Source: an uncultured Flavobacteriales bacterium
GTDB lineage: Bacteria; Bacteroidota; Bacteroidia; Flavobacteriales_G; Salibacteraceae
NCBI GenBank assembly: GCA_937899835.1
Contig: CALCCE010000266.1
Span: 1-64,000, forward strand
Reading direction: 5' to 3'
Length of the DNA stretch: 64,000 nt
A model generated the notes under the pieces. It made no database searches. It saw only the letters and a program-made list of their open reading frames with translations, and was not told where the DNA came from. The translations under genes were made by a program, and so were the position numbers. Shown here piece by piece: positions 52,601 to 60,566 of the stretch. The stretch's first letter is position 1, and every line of letters begins with the position of its first letter.

Positions 52601-55600
52601 CAAACGGAGAATTGGCCGTGAAGCCCAACCAAGAGGGCCTGCCGCTGGGCGGAATGCACCTTACCGGGGAAAGTGGGGAGCTCTACCTGGTGTATGAGCG
52701 GGTAAACAAAGTAGATATCTTTAAAATAGAACTCTCCGGTGAGGGAACGTTTACCTACGCGCAACCGGTGGCCCAAATTCCAAGTAGCCTGAATGCGCAA
52801 TTGCCCATTGCTGCCCTGCAACTGCAAAAGACCTCCGGAAGCATTATTGATTTTGCCACCAACACGACCAACATCCTTTCTGGTTTGTCCCTCTGGCTCA
52901 ATGAATGGGAAAGCTCAAAACCAATTGGCAACCTCATGTTGGCTGCCAACGGCATCACCAATTGGCGTTACGATTACGAAAGCAATTCGACCACTTACCC
53001 TTATAACCTGACCGGAGGAGATGTACAATTATTCAAACGTAAGGTGGTGCAGCAAAACTTGTCCACCAATGAGGAGTTGACGGCTTACCTGAGCTATCAG
53101 GATGCACAGGCGGGCAATGTACAGGGCCAAATGAGCCTCACCCCGGCGGATTGGGAGGCGGGCGTAAAGTTCATCTTCAAAGAGAATACCCCACCTCAGC
53201 AAGGCTTTGTGATGAACGACCAATTGTATAAAGCTTGGGGCTTTAGCGTGGGGAGCAACAGTGGCCAGAAGACCCACCTGTTTCAACTCAATGACAATAA
53301 TTCTACCGATCAGGAAAAAACCTATGAGCTTACCGCACCCGTGCTACTGGCCAATGGCAACGACTTGCATTCGCTGTGGTTGCCCAACACCGATTTGGCC
53401 TACCACTCCGGGCAGGAACTTTCGGGCGCTATCACCACCGCTTGGACCCACATCGAGGGCAAGTGGTACACCGCCGGTCAAGTAGCCGGACAACGCTTTG
53501 CGCTAAAAGCGTCCACCACTGCTGGCCCTGGAAACCTGAGTTACCTCTTGCTCGATGCCCAAGGCTACATCTTACAAGGCGGAGCGTTCACCGACCTGGA
53601 CGGAACTGATCTGGAAGGCCTTAGCCTTTCCGGCAAGCAACTGGTCGTACGCTATAAAGGCAACCTGTTCCAAGCCAACATTCAAATCAGTTCGGGTACG
53701 CGTACGGTAACCTGGACCAAAATCACCGATCCCAACGACTGGAAAAAAGGCTTTTTGCCCTATCCCCAGTTCGGTTTCCAACTGCGCAACAACCGCGCGC
53801 TGCACGTGGCCGGAAGCGGAAGTGAAGACGCTGAGCTGTATGTCTTTAAAGCCGATGGCAGCCTGAAAGCCATGTGGAGCAGTCAGTTTTCGGGTAATCC
53901 GAATGAGGTGGTGTACCAAACCTTCCCGAAGCAAGGCAGTTTGGTGGGTGTTTTGGAAACCTCCGACCAACTCGTTTTGCGCTACAACAACCAATTTGTG
54001 CAACATAGTGGAGCCGACTGGAGCAGTGATCGGTTCGCCATCAATTCCGATGCTCTTTTTTCCACCACCATCCCAAGTTCCTATGCCGCTAAAAAGGAGG
54101 TGCTGTGGGTCTACGCCCAACAAGACAAAAGCGGATTGCAGGTAGGCAACCTGCTGGTGGGAAACACCATTCAAAACCTGAAAGTGCTCGACCGGCAGGG
54201 AAGAACCGTTTACCTGTTGAAAAAGCAATCCGGCAAAGACACCTACACTGCCTGGACCTACACGTTTCAGGGTGATGAAGCCGATTATTATATCGAAAAG
54301 TCCTCTGCCGATCGGCCCTTGAATACCGCTTCCAACGGTTTTGACTACCCCATTGATCTGGCCATCCCTTACAGCGCTTGGGGCGAACTCTATGTAGAGT
54401 GCACCGAAGGCACCTACCGGGTAGCCCTGCGTAACCTGCAAGGGGGCGACCGAGCCGCAGCCGATGCGTACCCGACCAACCCAAACCCTGAACAGGACAA
54501 GTTGAAGGCCGCCAACGTGGCCGAACCCGAAGACAAAAACCTGACGGTAAGCCTTTACCTCGATACCGAAACCCATCGGGTGTATTTCCAGAATGCGCGC
54601 GAGCACATTGAAAAAGTCGCTATCGTGCGCGATGGCACCCAAGCGTGGTACTACCGGAGCCTTACCGATGGGCTCGATTACGCTTCGGACGGTACACCCT
54701 CCAAGGCTTGTACCCGCATCCCCAAAAACGGAGAAGCCTTTTCGCTGCCTGACAATGACGTGTTTGTGCTCATTCAATACCTGAACGGCAAAACCCAAAC
54801 CGTAGATTTTAGCCAATCCAACTACTGGGTGCTCAAACCCAATGAAGGAGACAACTCAGCGCTGGCGCTGAACTACCCCGGAATAGATGCCGGAGAAACT
54901 GCCCTGGTGTACTTGACCGAATTCGGATTGGCTTTTTCGAGCCTCAGCAACGTGGGCAACGTGGCGGTGGAAAATGCTGCCGACAACCAACAAATCTTTT
55001 GGTCGAAGTCCAAAGAAATCACCCCGCACGAGCCAATTTTGGGCTTCCCGACTGGAGTGCAATACCAATTGTATTTTGCCCTGGACGGGATTTTGCAAGA
55101 AGCCCTAATCGATGCCAACTCCTGTGGGGCGATTTTGTACCAACCCTCCAACAAAGACCTGTCGGTGTTGAACCCGCAGGCCTCCGAAGAGCTATTGCGT
55201 CAGGTACCGGTGAGCACCGCCATCTACACCAAGCAAAATGAATTGATGGGCGGCTACATGGGTTCCACTGCGCAAGGAAGCGGCAAGCAAGTGCAATACC
55301 ACCGCTTGTTGAATCCAGACGGAGGAAACTATCCGTTTACTACGCGCAACATCACCCTGCGCGACCTTACTGCTGCCGAAATAGATTTTATGAACAGTGC
55401 GGAGGTCGTGCTCACCAGCAGCAATTACGAAGACTGGCGCACCAACGACATCTTGCAAGGCGCCACCGATTACATCCAGGTAGCTGAATTGGACAATGGT
55501 GACATCATCAAGCTCTATACCGACAGCGAAGGCATTTCGCGCTACAGTGAGGCCGATGCCAGCTACTTTCCCAACCAAGTGCAACTGAGCGGCACCGATG

Positions 55601-58600
55601 CGAGCAATGTGGTGTGGCCTGCTAACCAAATAAAGCCGGAAAAACTGGTGGCTTACAACCACTACGGGCAGCGGATTCTGTATGCTGATGCGAAAGAAAA
55701 ACATACCTACGCGAGTGCGTCCAATGGGCTCACCTACCGCGATGGCATCACCACCGCCAACACCTTGCCCACAGGAGAAACTACCTTGGTAAACGCCACC
55801 GCCTTGATTCCAGCCCAACCTGGAAGTTCTGCTTCCAATCAACGGGTAACGGTTTTTGCCGAAACGTTTGTGAACGATTTTCAACAAGATGGCCGGGTGG
55901 TGAAGGTGAAAAAGCCGGTGCTGGTCAAAGCACAACCCGGCACCACTCAAACGGTGTTTTTGTACCCTTTAACTTCGATTGACCAACGCACGGCGGCAGG
56001 GCAGAACTACACACTCGGCACCGATCCGGCATTTGTGCCCTACAAAGCCACGAAAATTCCTTGGAACGATTTGCTGGAACCTGAATCAGGAGTGGTGCTC
56101 AAAACCTTGAACGATCCAACAGCCGGATCGGTAACGCCCCAAACCTACTTGGTTTTTAACGATGGCAACGGCACCAGCAGCGCCTTTGAAGAAGTTTATG
56201 AAATCAACAACCTATCGGTGCAGGAGCGCTATGGCAAAAGTGGGACCAACCGCCTGTATACGCCCGGAACGCCTAAACCCTCGGATGCCTTCAATGGCCA
56301 ATACATTGCAGTAAACCATGCTGTATCCGGTTTGGAAACCGGCAATTACAACAGCCTAATTCTGAAAAAAGGGGGCGATGATTATGTGTGGTTCAAACAA
56401 GACCATCAATTGGGCTACCATGGCGTATTGGAGCCCCTTCACGACCCCAATCGCTATTTGAAGCCCCGCTTTGACATTGAGTTACACCCTGGCCAGCGTT
56501 TGGTGTTGACTAATGCCCAGCAAAATCAGGACGAGATTGACAAGATCTTCATTTACGGAAAGAAAACCGGGTTCTATTCCTGGCAGTTGCTTGATACGAA
56601 GTTTAACGCTGGCACCAACCAAGCTACCGGAGATACCTATTTGTCCTCCAGCCTGGTGAATGACTTGCGGGGTGATTTTGTCGCCTATGAAGAACTCATG
56701 GTTGCGGTGCTGTTGAAAAATGGTCAGGGCTACACCCGGCCTTTTGTCAAGTCGCTGCCCGTGGACTCGGTGATGGGATTTAATATCTCTACCCAAAAAT
56801 CGTCTGAGCCCAGGGACTTGGAGTTCACGGAGAACGAAAACGCCACCTTGGCCGTTCGGGGAGAATACCTCTATTTCCACGGCAACAGTATCGCGAACGT
56901 CGGTCAAAACCAGTTTCAAGAAGTTTTGATTAAGCGTGGAGAAACCATTGTTGCCCACTCCTTCAATAGTGTCATAGTGCTCAACCGTTTCCCCAACGAT
57001 GAGCAGGAGTTTTTTCCACTTACGGTATATGTCAAAGACAATTTCGGGAACATTTACCAGCGCACTTTTAATTCCTGGGAGGCTGATGATGACTTTGTGT
57101 TAGGGATAGTAAAAGAGCGTTCCTCGGTTCAGTGGTTTTCTAATAACTATCATAATTGTGGCGCTATCAATTTATCGGTTCTTTATGGGTCGGAGACCAT
57201 TGACTGGAAAGAGGGAACGAGACAAATTTCGAAATACTTCTATCCTGAGAGCTATTCGTTCCATTTTAAGTTAGATGGGGTCAACGAAGCTCAAATCTTT
57301 GAAAAAGGGAACCAGGTTATAGAAGTCTCTGTCACTGATAAGGTATTGCGGGTGCTGGGTGATGATTATCCGGTCTCCTGGTTAACCAATGGCTGGCACC
57401 ATCTTGTAGTAAACCGTTATGGGAATGTGCTTCTTGATGGCATTCAGGTTTCCCTCGATCATAGGGTCAAAATTACTGGGACGGAGCAGTCGGTTGTGTT
57501 GGGCGCTGAGCAGGTATTTTTGGACAATATTCGTGTCACTGAGAATAGGTATTCCGGATCGGTTTATGGCTTAACACCAACCAGCACCGAGGTTGAGGAT
57601 ACGAAATTGATGTATTTCAATGCTTTTGACTCAGAAGTCCCCTTGATTGAAGAAACGTCAAAAATTGTATTGAATGTCCCTTCTTGCGGCAATTCTCCGG
57701 CCACGATTCCCAATGATGTCCCTCAATCCCCCCACGAGCAGCAGGCTAATTCCACAAACAACACTGTGTTAGATGCTACTGGGTGGACTGAAGCTTGGGG
57801 GGAACTGGTAGAGGTCTCTGGAGAGGCAAGTAATCAACCCGAATACCTCAACTCAAATTACGGCAAGGAAGAAACCATGCAGTTGTGGTTTGGTTATAAA
57901 AGTGGGGCAGAATTGAACACCCCTATCTTTAAATGGGCAGGCTCCTCTGGGCACCAGACCTTTAGTCATCGTCAGTTGCACCTCAAAGATGCTCAAACCC
58001 TGGTGATCAATGGTTCAATTGAGATAGATGTCTCTGGCATTATTCAGACCCAGGCATCTCCCGATGGCATTGTCTGGAATCACCTCACTTTAACCGGGAT
58101 TACTACACGACCGGCCTATCAGCAATTTACCATGCCTCCGGAGAACTGGTGCGATTTGTACCTGAATGGACATCATGTGCAACGGTTGAATGTTAGCGTT
58201 ACCCACCGCAATAGTTGGTTTTCCACTTTGCCGGGTTACAACTTTGGCCATTTGTATTATGACGACATCACCAGTTACGCGTATGCTATGTCTTTTGAGG
58301 AGGTACGCAGCAGCCTTCAAACGAAGCCGATGAATACTGCCCACTCCTACCTCGATTTTCAGGGGGTAGACCTATCCAGGGGAAGCTATCTGCCGCGCTT
58401 TCAAAAAGGAAACCGTTACACGTTTCATAGAAAGGACCGTTTCCGAAAATCAACCAGCGATTTTAACAAATCGTCATTTAGCACAGTCAATAAAGTTTAT
58501 GAAGTTGAGCAAACAGCCTATCAGTTTGTAGGTACAAATCCCATCACGGTCGATGATGCAGATCTTCGCTATTCCGACTTTACCTGGACCGCATGGGTGA

Positions 58601-60531
58601 AACCAACCGGAAAGGGGAAAGTAGTTTCCTTCTCCAGTGTGGTAGAATGGGGCTTGAAGGAGCAAAATAATGCCTTGAAACCCTACTTTAAAACCAGTTC
58701 AGGGGTTGAGGTAGAAAGCACTGCTGAAGTTCAAAAAGATGCCTGGAATCACCTTGGGCTGGTGGTAAAAGAGGGTGAAATCAGCTTGTTTGTCAATGGC
58801 AATCCTGCGTCTGTAGGTATTCCTGTGGCAGGAGGAAGCACTAATCTTATCCGTTTACTTGCCGGGCAAATGATCATAGGAGGAGAGTTTGAGGCTGAAA
58901 TTGATGGGTTGAGTTTTTACAACATTGGCTTCGAGCTTTCCGAAATCAGAAAAGCCTACTTCGGCGAACTACAACCACTGTCGAGCCACCTGGTTTATGA
59001 CTACGATTTCAACAAAAAGGAGTTGTTCTACAAGCGGATATCTTCTGGGGAGGTAGTTCGAAGCCCACAAACAGCTTTAATAGAGCGCTTGAATGGCAAG
59101 GCCAACGGGGTCTTGAACAATCAAGTCACTATGTATAATGGACAGGAAATCCTTTCAACTTCCAGCGAGTTTTGGCCCATCTCCGACCGCCAACCCGTCA
59201 CCCGCCCCGCTTCGGCAGAGGTGAGCAACTATGCGCTAAATAACACAGGTGGGCTCAGTGCCAAACTCACTATCCCGCTAGAGGGTAGTGGAACGACCAA
59301 AAGCCTTTCGTTTTGGTTGAAAACCTCCAGTTCCTGTGAAGATTTCATGGACTTGGTAGGCCGTGACCTTCTTATTGAAAACGCTGGCAGAAAAACGTGG
59401 AGTGAAGTTTTCTCTCTTGATAACGGTACCTGGCAGCACCTGGTGATGACATCGGAGAACGGAAGAGTGGTGCTTTATAAAAACGGGGTACGCTTGGAAG
59501 AGAGGGGGGCGTTCAATGCCATTTACAACGCGAAAGCCATTGAGTTTTTGGGCAACCCCAATTGCGGTGCTGAAGTGGATGAAATATCGGTTTGGGAAGG
59601 AACGCTGGAGCAGTCGCAAGTGCAGGAACTGTACCACCATGGCGTGAATGCACGGGCTGAAAACCTGATTGCCCACTTCAGTTTTGACAACGACAACAAC
59701 GAAAGTGGTGCGGTGCTCAATTCCAAATTGGGCGGACCTCGGGCCACCATCAGCGGCAACTACCTCGACCTGCGGCAGCCTTCTGACCATGCCTACGATC
59801 GCGCCACCACCGTACCTCCTGCTGCGGAAGATTACGTGTATGTGGCCTCCAAGGAAGCGTCTTTGATCCCCAATGAAAACTGGAACGGTGGCAATTACCA
59901 AGTAGCCAGCATCTACGCCCAGGGGCGGACTTCGGAATTGTTGGGCCTGGGACGCAATGAAAGCCCTCAAAACGCCACTTTCGGAACCTGGCTCAAGTTA
60001 AAAGCGCTGCCGGAAGGCGATACCGAAGTGCGGGAAATCGCGCGCTGCCTCATTACGTTGTACCGGAAAGGCAACCAACTGGGTATTGGCTCCACTGCGC
60101 AGGTGAATTGGGCAGAAAAAGCGATCCCGCTGGACCGGTGGGTGTACGTGCATTTCACGTATTCCATCGCAGGTACACAACTCTACATTGATCTTCAACC
60201 CCAATTCACAACTCTGCCGAGCGTGACTTCGCTCACGGGTGATTTCCGACTCGGAATCGACTTTGAAGGCTACCTGGAAAACACCGTGGTATGGAACAGC
60301 CAGCGTTCGGAAGAACACATGTACCAAGACCTGCTGCAACAGGCTGAGGGGAGTTTTGCTACCAATCAGCCCGGGTTGATGCTGTTCTATCAATACAACA
60401 TGGACAAGCTGGGAGCATGGAAGCTGACCGATACCCAAGGCCGCTACGACCTCAGGTTGTTCAACATCAACCGGCAGAAAATTTTCCTTCAAGATACTGA
60501 ACCGGCAGAGGTTCCTTTACCAATGAATTAA
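46639..60531 (+). CDS. Giant secreted protein, C-terminal part with DW-signature modules and LamG domains
   Basis: 4,630 residues in the same frame as the gene at 41653, with no signal peptide and only a GTG as formal start; it is the continuation past the TAG at 46627. Order: about 1-110 completes the module interrupted by the stop. An acidic Asn/Gly/Asp-rich linker lies at 127-195. Beta-rich domains (ASFGIPETQYSFAIFYASIY) precede a linker into Ig-like segments. About 1570-2940 contains irregular modules with an NDW/KDW signature (KTVYQTIGTKDWNRG, DVFEQTITDNDWSRR, DPNDWKKG). From about 3490 to the end there are five LamG (concanavalin-like) modules such as FTWTAWVKPTG, SLSFWLKTSS and FGTWLKLKALP. 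No T9SS sorting domain is seen at its C-terminus. Codons 3380-4180 differ in base composition from the rest. An exposed surface or extracellular polymer role is inferred. Confidence 0.75.
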   Translation: MIGGDGVPDDPNGGSKSATSMGGSKAMGFSLEAIAMFGNTKYKSKKEQYSNAYRYFMVDFLGVAEQGIPLSPLPVSVNGLGGGLYYNVTAANKELHATAFGKPGASTFGEGAEPLEVDLAELYNNRNQGDNTTTSTSNTTTNPPIGGGAGAAGAAGSSKNRGNNRNTTENGNNSNSSDGDDDDGDDDSDDPDPADEAAMSLRSGYEYTPSRGTIGLYMSTVLALTPQPLVVAEPSVGVEIVANNNNGGIGIRKVTLSGNAYLKPPSVIDRADAEFTGVLNSEVDFVNNYFNASVSVTSNTELLTINEGEISFHAQFGTPAEASQFKAGEWRVKIGSPQQPMGGTFPIPATGNAVSLSVNAYLQTGHHIDNILPIDQVVPGWDAGAPSDFGKRKSGMSSGKGLILGASFGIPETQYSFAIFYASIYAKMGFDLSIKQYEGLIDCDGDGRAEPFGIDNWYAKGRLYAAAGADIGMQVNLNIGLVKIEKKVSIFDAAALVNLKFEMPNPSYFAGNIRGRFSVMGGVVSGKFNFKWEAGERCAGMLTNSPVGDIEVISETFPENQEQAPVYVVPSVAFDIPVNIPISVMDEKGKTESWTPRLSHFLIQEYNPQAEVDWSKHDQQDKYWVSLPYSFTAAPNGLSAKINIDQFLAPNTRGKYRLYAQVDWYRDNRTQSEGAEVKRIPFKTGEGISNIVQEIVQVQAPGHLQRYWHKGYAEPKIVLTHDMGEQDVFRRSETIEEGEDEGLEIEYDYKVKLTPVANPEQALFLPIDEYPKATNYEQEVIRYKNVGQFEIPYVSMEARSGKEIRFVSMNERDLDKGAIYALQVIREPTNLDGASDAVVQQSENVYTVDANGNPTNEVAYVKQITSLGESAKAGNLKLKYTEIIYTTHFGVSRYESLADKWESVTVTGHSQPVTPDASYNYVRTPNPNNDPERVANLYHKGSPTSSTFHFIEGNLEGFDQYDVVRLNKNLQFDADIHPNELFLYGNLYMEHIQEEHRKVGKLKNPNTPVFLTWPNKTPTDPKYGSTEWGSELVYNNESLGYNNSRWLDVPPADWTHLNIGDNTKQCWGNAVGIYTFELFYREAYHSSSKSVAGEANNTDEGTAYAFLSDFFKPHWYWELDYAYEIKQVADHHNLLSEQEIASGLLEDRIVSQPEMRLKSAQQATLLLRNSRNQVIDMQAKTLQAPAWFGVNKHIDRFKDFTFVVNPKWEPVHQRIVRFTHGGSSNNTVWMGETAPWVENMELRLKFPDISTWSAMDERLTLDQRNNYTNKMLVVPDVWDDGDGTSYPPQGTVVQPAAEAPAIEAVIYKPAVDPNNEANLSLEYPRTWNNGVQELIVVNQRGEKTYHQVGQEILLAKAELVDSVEQRTGQQLSPNQPLVLLTDNRSGERGASVETTTFTGKVIMRYGDEYYLADPPNSKLEMTAGSNWTGTILFTKYSNTNAVAAEVARTDTMNVSPATVHQNIFGKVALTRLWLKDDNTIRVAHPENGGLYDYQVPEAVSIHHPQTNRRLGLIYTQGGLADHEVKVQYGYQNVLAGKGQVYTEVKVDEVADLNLSYGQTFQLALRMANGKTVYQTIGTKDWNRGWIDVNPVTQATRNDFTRFDGYANVNYGGALSVAESQLVSDVAAGKSPMPLLFASEENLHLEYSTNLDNPSGATTTQPDIINDNYKAMVITNAANELVLFRSKAISYAPAYLKENGTYDWERFYQDQNLNAGYYPVNENDWSKVNYVGMPLNGQQLLNKATYPEVKAYLIKTDNSVVSSKVNMNATNFDGPTHYRSFTAASKDALNEVQAAFPKAIFSLEPQGEIRSESPLGATLSSDIQHIAILRDGLRVFVGTIGENGQLAGTHYLYDRNEAVAGGAVNDPLALGFGSRTNVSSLSLEADATYTLYLQTNTGDVFEQTITDNDWSRRSFFVTKPSSVTQEIFQPEAGEWAYVAYDQQDEVHRLFYTDYAGDLVTPNADLRQVVVNAGGQLDAYYVSFGALEKANGELAVKPNQEGLPLGGMHLTGESGELYLVYERVNKVDIFKIELSGEGTFTYAQPVAQIPSSLNAQLPIAALQLQKTSGSIIDFATNTTNILSGLSLWLNEWESSKPIGNLMLAANGITNWRYDYESNSTTYPYNLTGGDVQLFKRKVVQQNLSTNEELTAYLSYQDAQAGNVQGQMSLTPADWEAGVKFIFKENTPPQQGFVMNDQLYKAWGFSVGSNSGQKTHLFQLNDNNSTDQEKTYELTAPVLLANGNDLHSLWLPNTDLAYHSGQELSGAITTAWTHIEGKWYTAGQVAGQRFALKASTTAGPGNLSYLLLDAQGYILQGGAFTDLDGTDLEGLSLSGKQLVVRYKGNLFQANIQISSGTRTVTWTKITDPNDWKKGFLPYPQFGFQLRNNRALHVAGSGSEDAELYVFKADGSLKAMWSSQFSGNPNEVVYQTFPKQGSLVGVLETSDQLVLRYNNQFVQHSGADWSSDRFAINSDALFSTTIPSSYAAKKEVLWVYAQQDKSGLQVGNLLVGNTIQNLKVLDRQGRTVYLLKKQSGKDTYTAWTYTFQGDEADYYIEKSSADRPLNTASNGFDYPIDLAIPYSAWGELYVECTEGTYRVALRNLQGGDRAAADAYPTNPNPEQDKLKAANVAEPEDKNLTVSLYLDTETHRVYFQNAREHIEKVAIVRDGTQAWYYRSLTDGLDYASDGTPSKACTRIPKNGEAFSLPDNDVFVLIQYLNGKTQTVDFSQSNYWVLKPNEGDNSALALNYPGIDAGETALVYLTEFGLAFSSLSNVGNVAVENAADNQQIFWSKSKEITPHEPILGFPTGVQYQLYFALDGILQEALIDANSCGAILYQPSNKDLSVLNPQASEELLRQVPVSTAIYTKQNELMGGYMGSTAQGSGKQVQYHRLLNPDGGNYPFTTRNITLRDLTAAEIDFMNSAEVVLTSSNYEDWRTNDILQGATDYIQVAELDNGDIIKLYTDSEGISRYSEADASYFPNQVQLSGTDASNVVWPANQIKPEKLVAYNHYGQRILYADAKEKHTYASASNGLTYRDGITTANTLPTGETTLVNATALIPAQPGSSASNQRVTVFAETFVNDFQQDGRVVKVKKPVLVKAQPGTTQTVFLYPLTSIDQRTAAGQNYTLGTDPAFVPYKATKIPWNDLLEPESGVVLKTLNDPTAGSVTPQTYLVFNDGNGTSSAFEEVYEINNLSVQERYGKSGTNRLYTPGTPKPSDAFNGQYIAVNHAVSGLETGNYNSLILKKGGDDYVWFKQDHQLGYHGVLEPLHDPNRYLKPRFDIELHPGQRLVLTNAQQNQDEIDKIFIYGKKTGFYSWQLLDTKFNAGTNQATGDTYLSSSLVNDLRGDFVAYEELMVAVLLKNGQGYTRPFVKSLPVDSVMGFNISTQKSSEPRDLEFTENENATLAVRGEYLYFHGNSIANVGQNQFQEVLIKRGETIVAHSFNSVIVLNRFPNDEQEFFPLTVYVKDNFGNIYQRTFNSWEADDDFVLGIVKERSSVQWFSNNYHNCGAINLSVLYGSETIDWKEGTRQISKYFYPESYSFHFKLDGVNEAQIFEKGNQVIEVSVTDKVLRVLGDDYPVSWLTNGWHHLVVNRYGNVLLDGIQVSLDHRVKITGTEQSVVLGAEQVFLDNIRVTENRYSGSVYGLTPTSTEVEDTKLMYFNAFDSEVPLIEETSKIVLNVPSCGNSPATIPNDVPQSPHEQQANSTNNTVLDATGWTEAWGELVEVSGEASNQPEYLNSNYGKEETMQLWFGYKSGAELNTPIFKWAGSSGHQTFSHRQLHLKDAQTLVINGSIEIDVSGIIQTQASPDGIVWNHLTLTGITTRPAYQQFTMPPENWCDLYLNGHHVQRLNVSVTHRNSWFSTLPGYNFGHLYYDDITSYAYAMSFEEVRSSLQTKPMNTAHSYLDFQGVDLSRGSYLPRFQKGNRYTFHRKDRFRKSTSDFNKSSFSTVNKVYEVEQTAYQFVGTNPITVDDADLRYSDFTWTAWVKPTGKGKVVSFSSVVEWGLKEQNNALKPYFKTSSGVEVESTAEVQKDAWNHLGLVVKEGEISLFVNGNPASVGIPVAGGSTNLIRLLAGQMIIGGEFEAEIDGLSFYNIGFELSEIRKAYFGELQPLSSHLVYDYDFNKKELFYKRISSGEVVRSPQTALIERLNGKANGVLNNQVTMYNGQEILSTSSEFWPISDRQPVTRPASAEVSNYALNNTGGLSAKLTIPLEGSGTTKSLSFWLKTSSSCEDFMDLVGRDLLIENAGRKTWSEVFSLDNGTWQHLVMTSENGRVVLYKNGVRLEERGAFNAIYNAKAIEFLGNPNCGAEVDEISVWEGTLEQSQVQELYHHGVNARAENLIAHFSFDNDNNESGAVLNSKLGGPRATISGNYLDLRQPSDHAYDRATTVPPAAEDYVYVASKEASLIPNENWNGGNYQVASIYAQGRTSELLGLGRNESPQNATFGTWLKLKALPEGDTEVREIARCLITLYRKGNQLGIGSTAQVNWAEKAIPLDRWVYVHFTYSIAGTQLYIDLQPQFTTLPSVTSLTGDFRLGIDFEGYLENTVVWNSQRSEEHMYQDLLQQAEGSFATNQPGLMLFYQYNMDKLGAWKLTDTQGRYDLRLFNINRQKIFLQDTEPAEVPLPMN

Positions 60532-60566
60532 TACCCCTTGTGAAGTTTGAAAAAGCGTACCGAGAA

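Noticed and set aside
53572-54816. 414-codon minus-strand frame within the giant gene
   Set aside because: Antisense shadow caused by codon bias of the giant gene; residue composition lacks domain-like features.
46639-60531. Independent gene starting at GTG 46639
   Set aside because: Same frame as the upstream part, no signal peptide, and the module continues across the TAG; better read as one interrupted gene.
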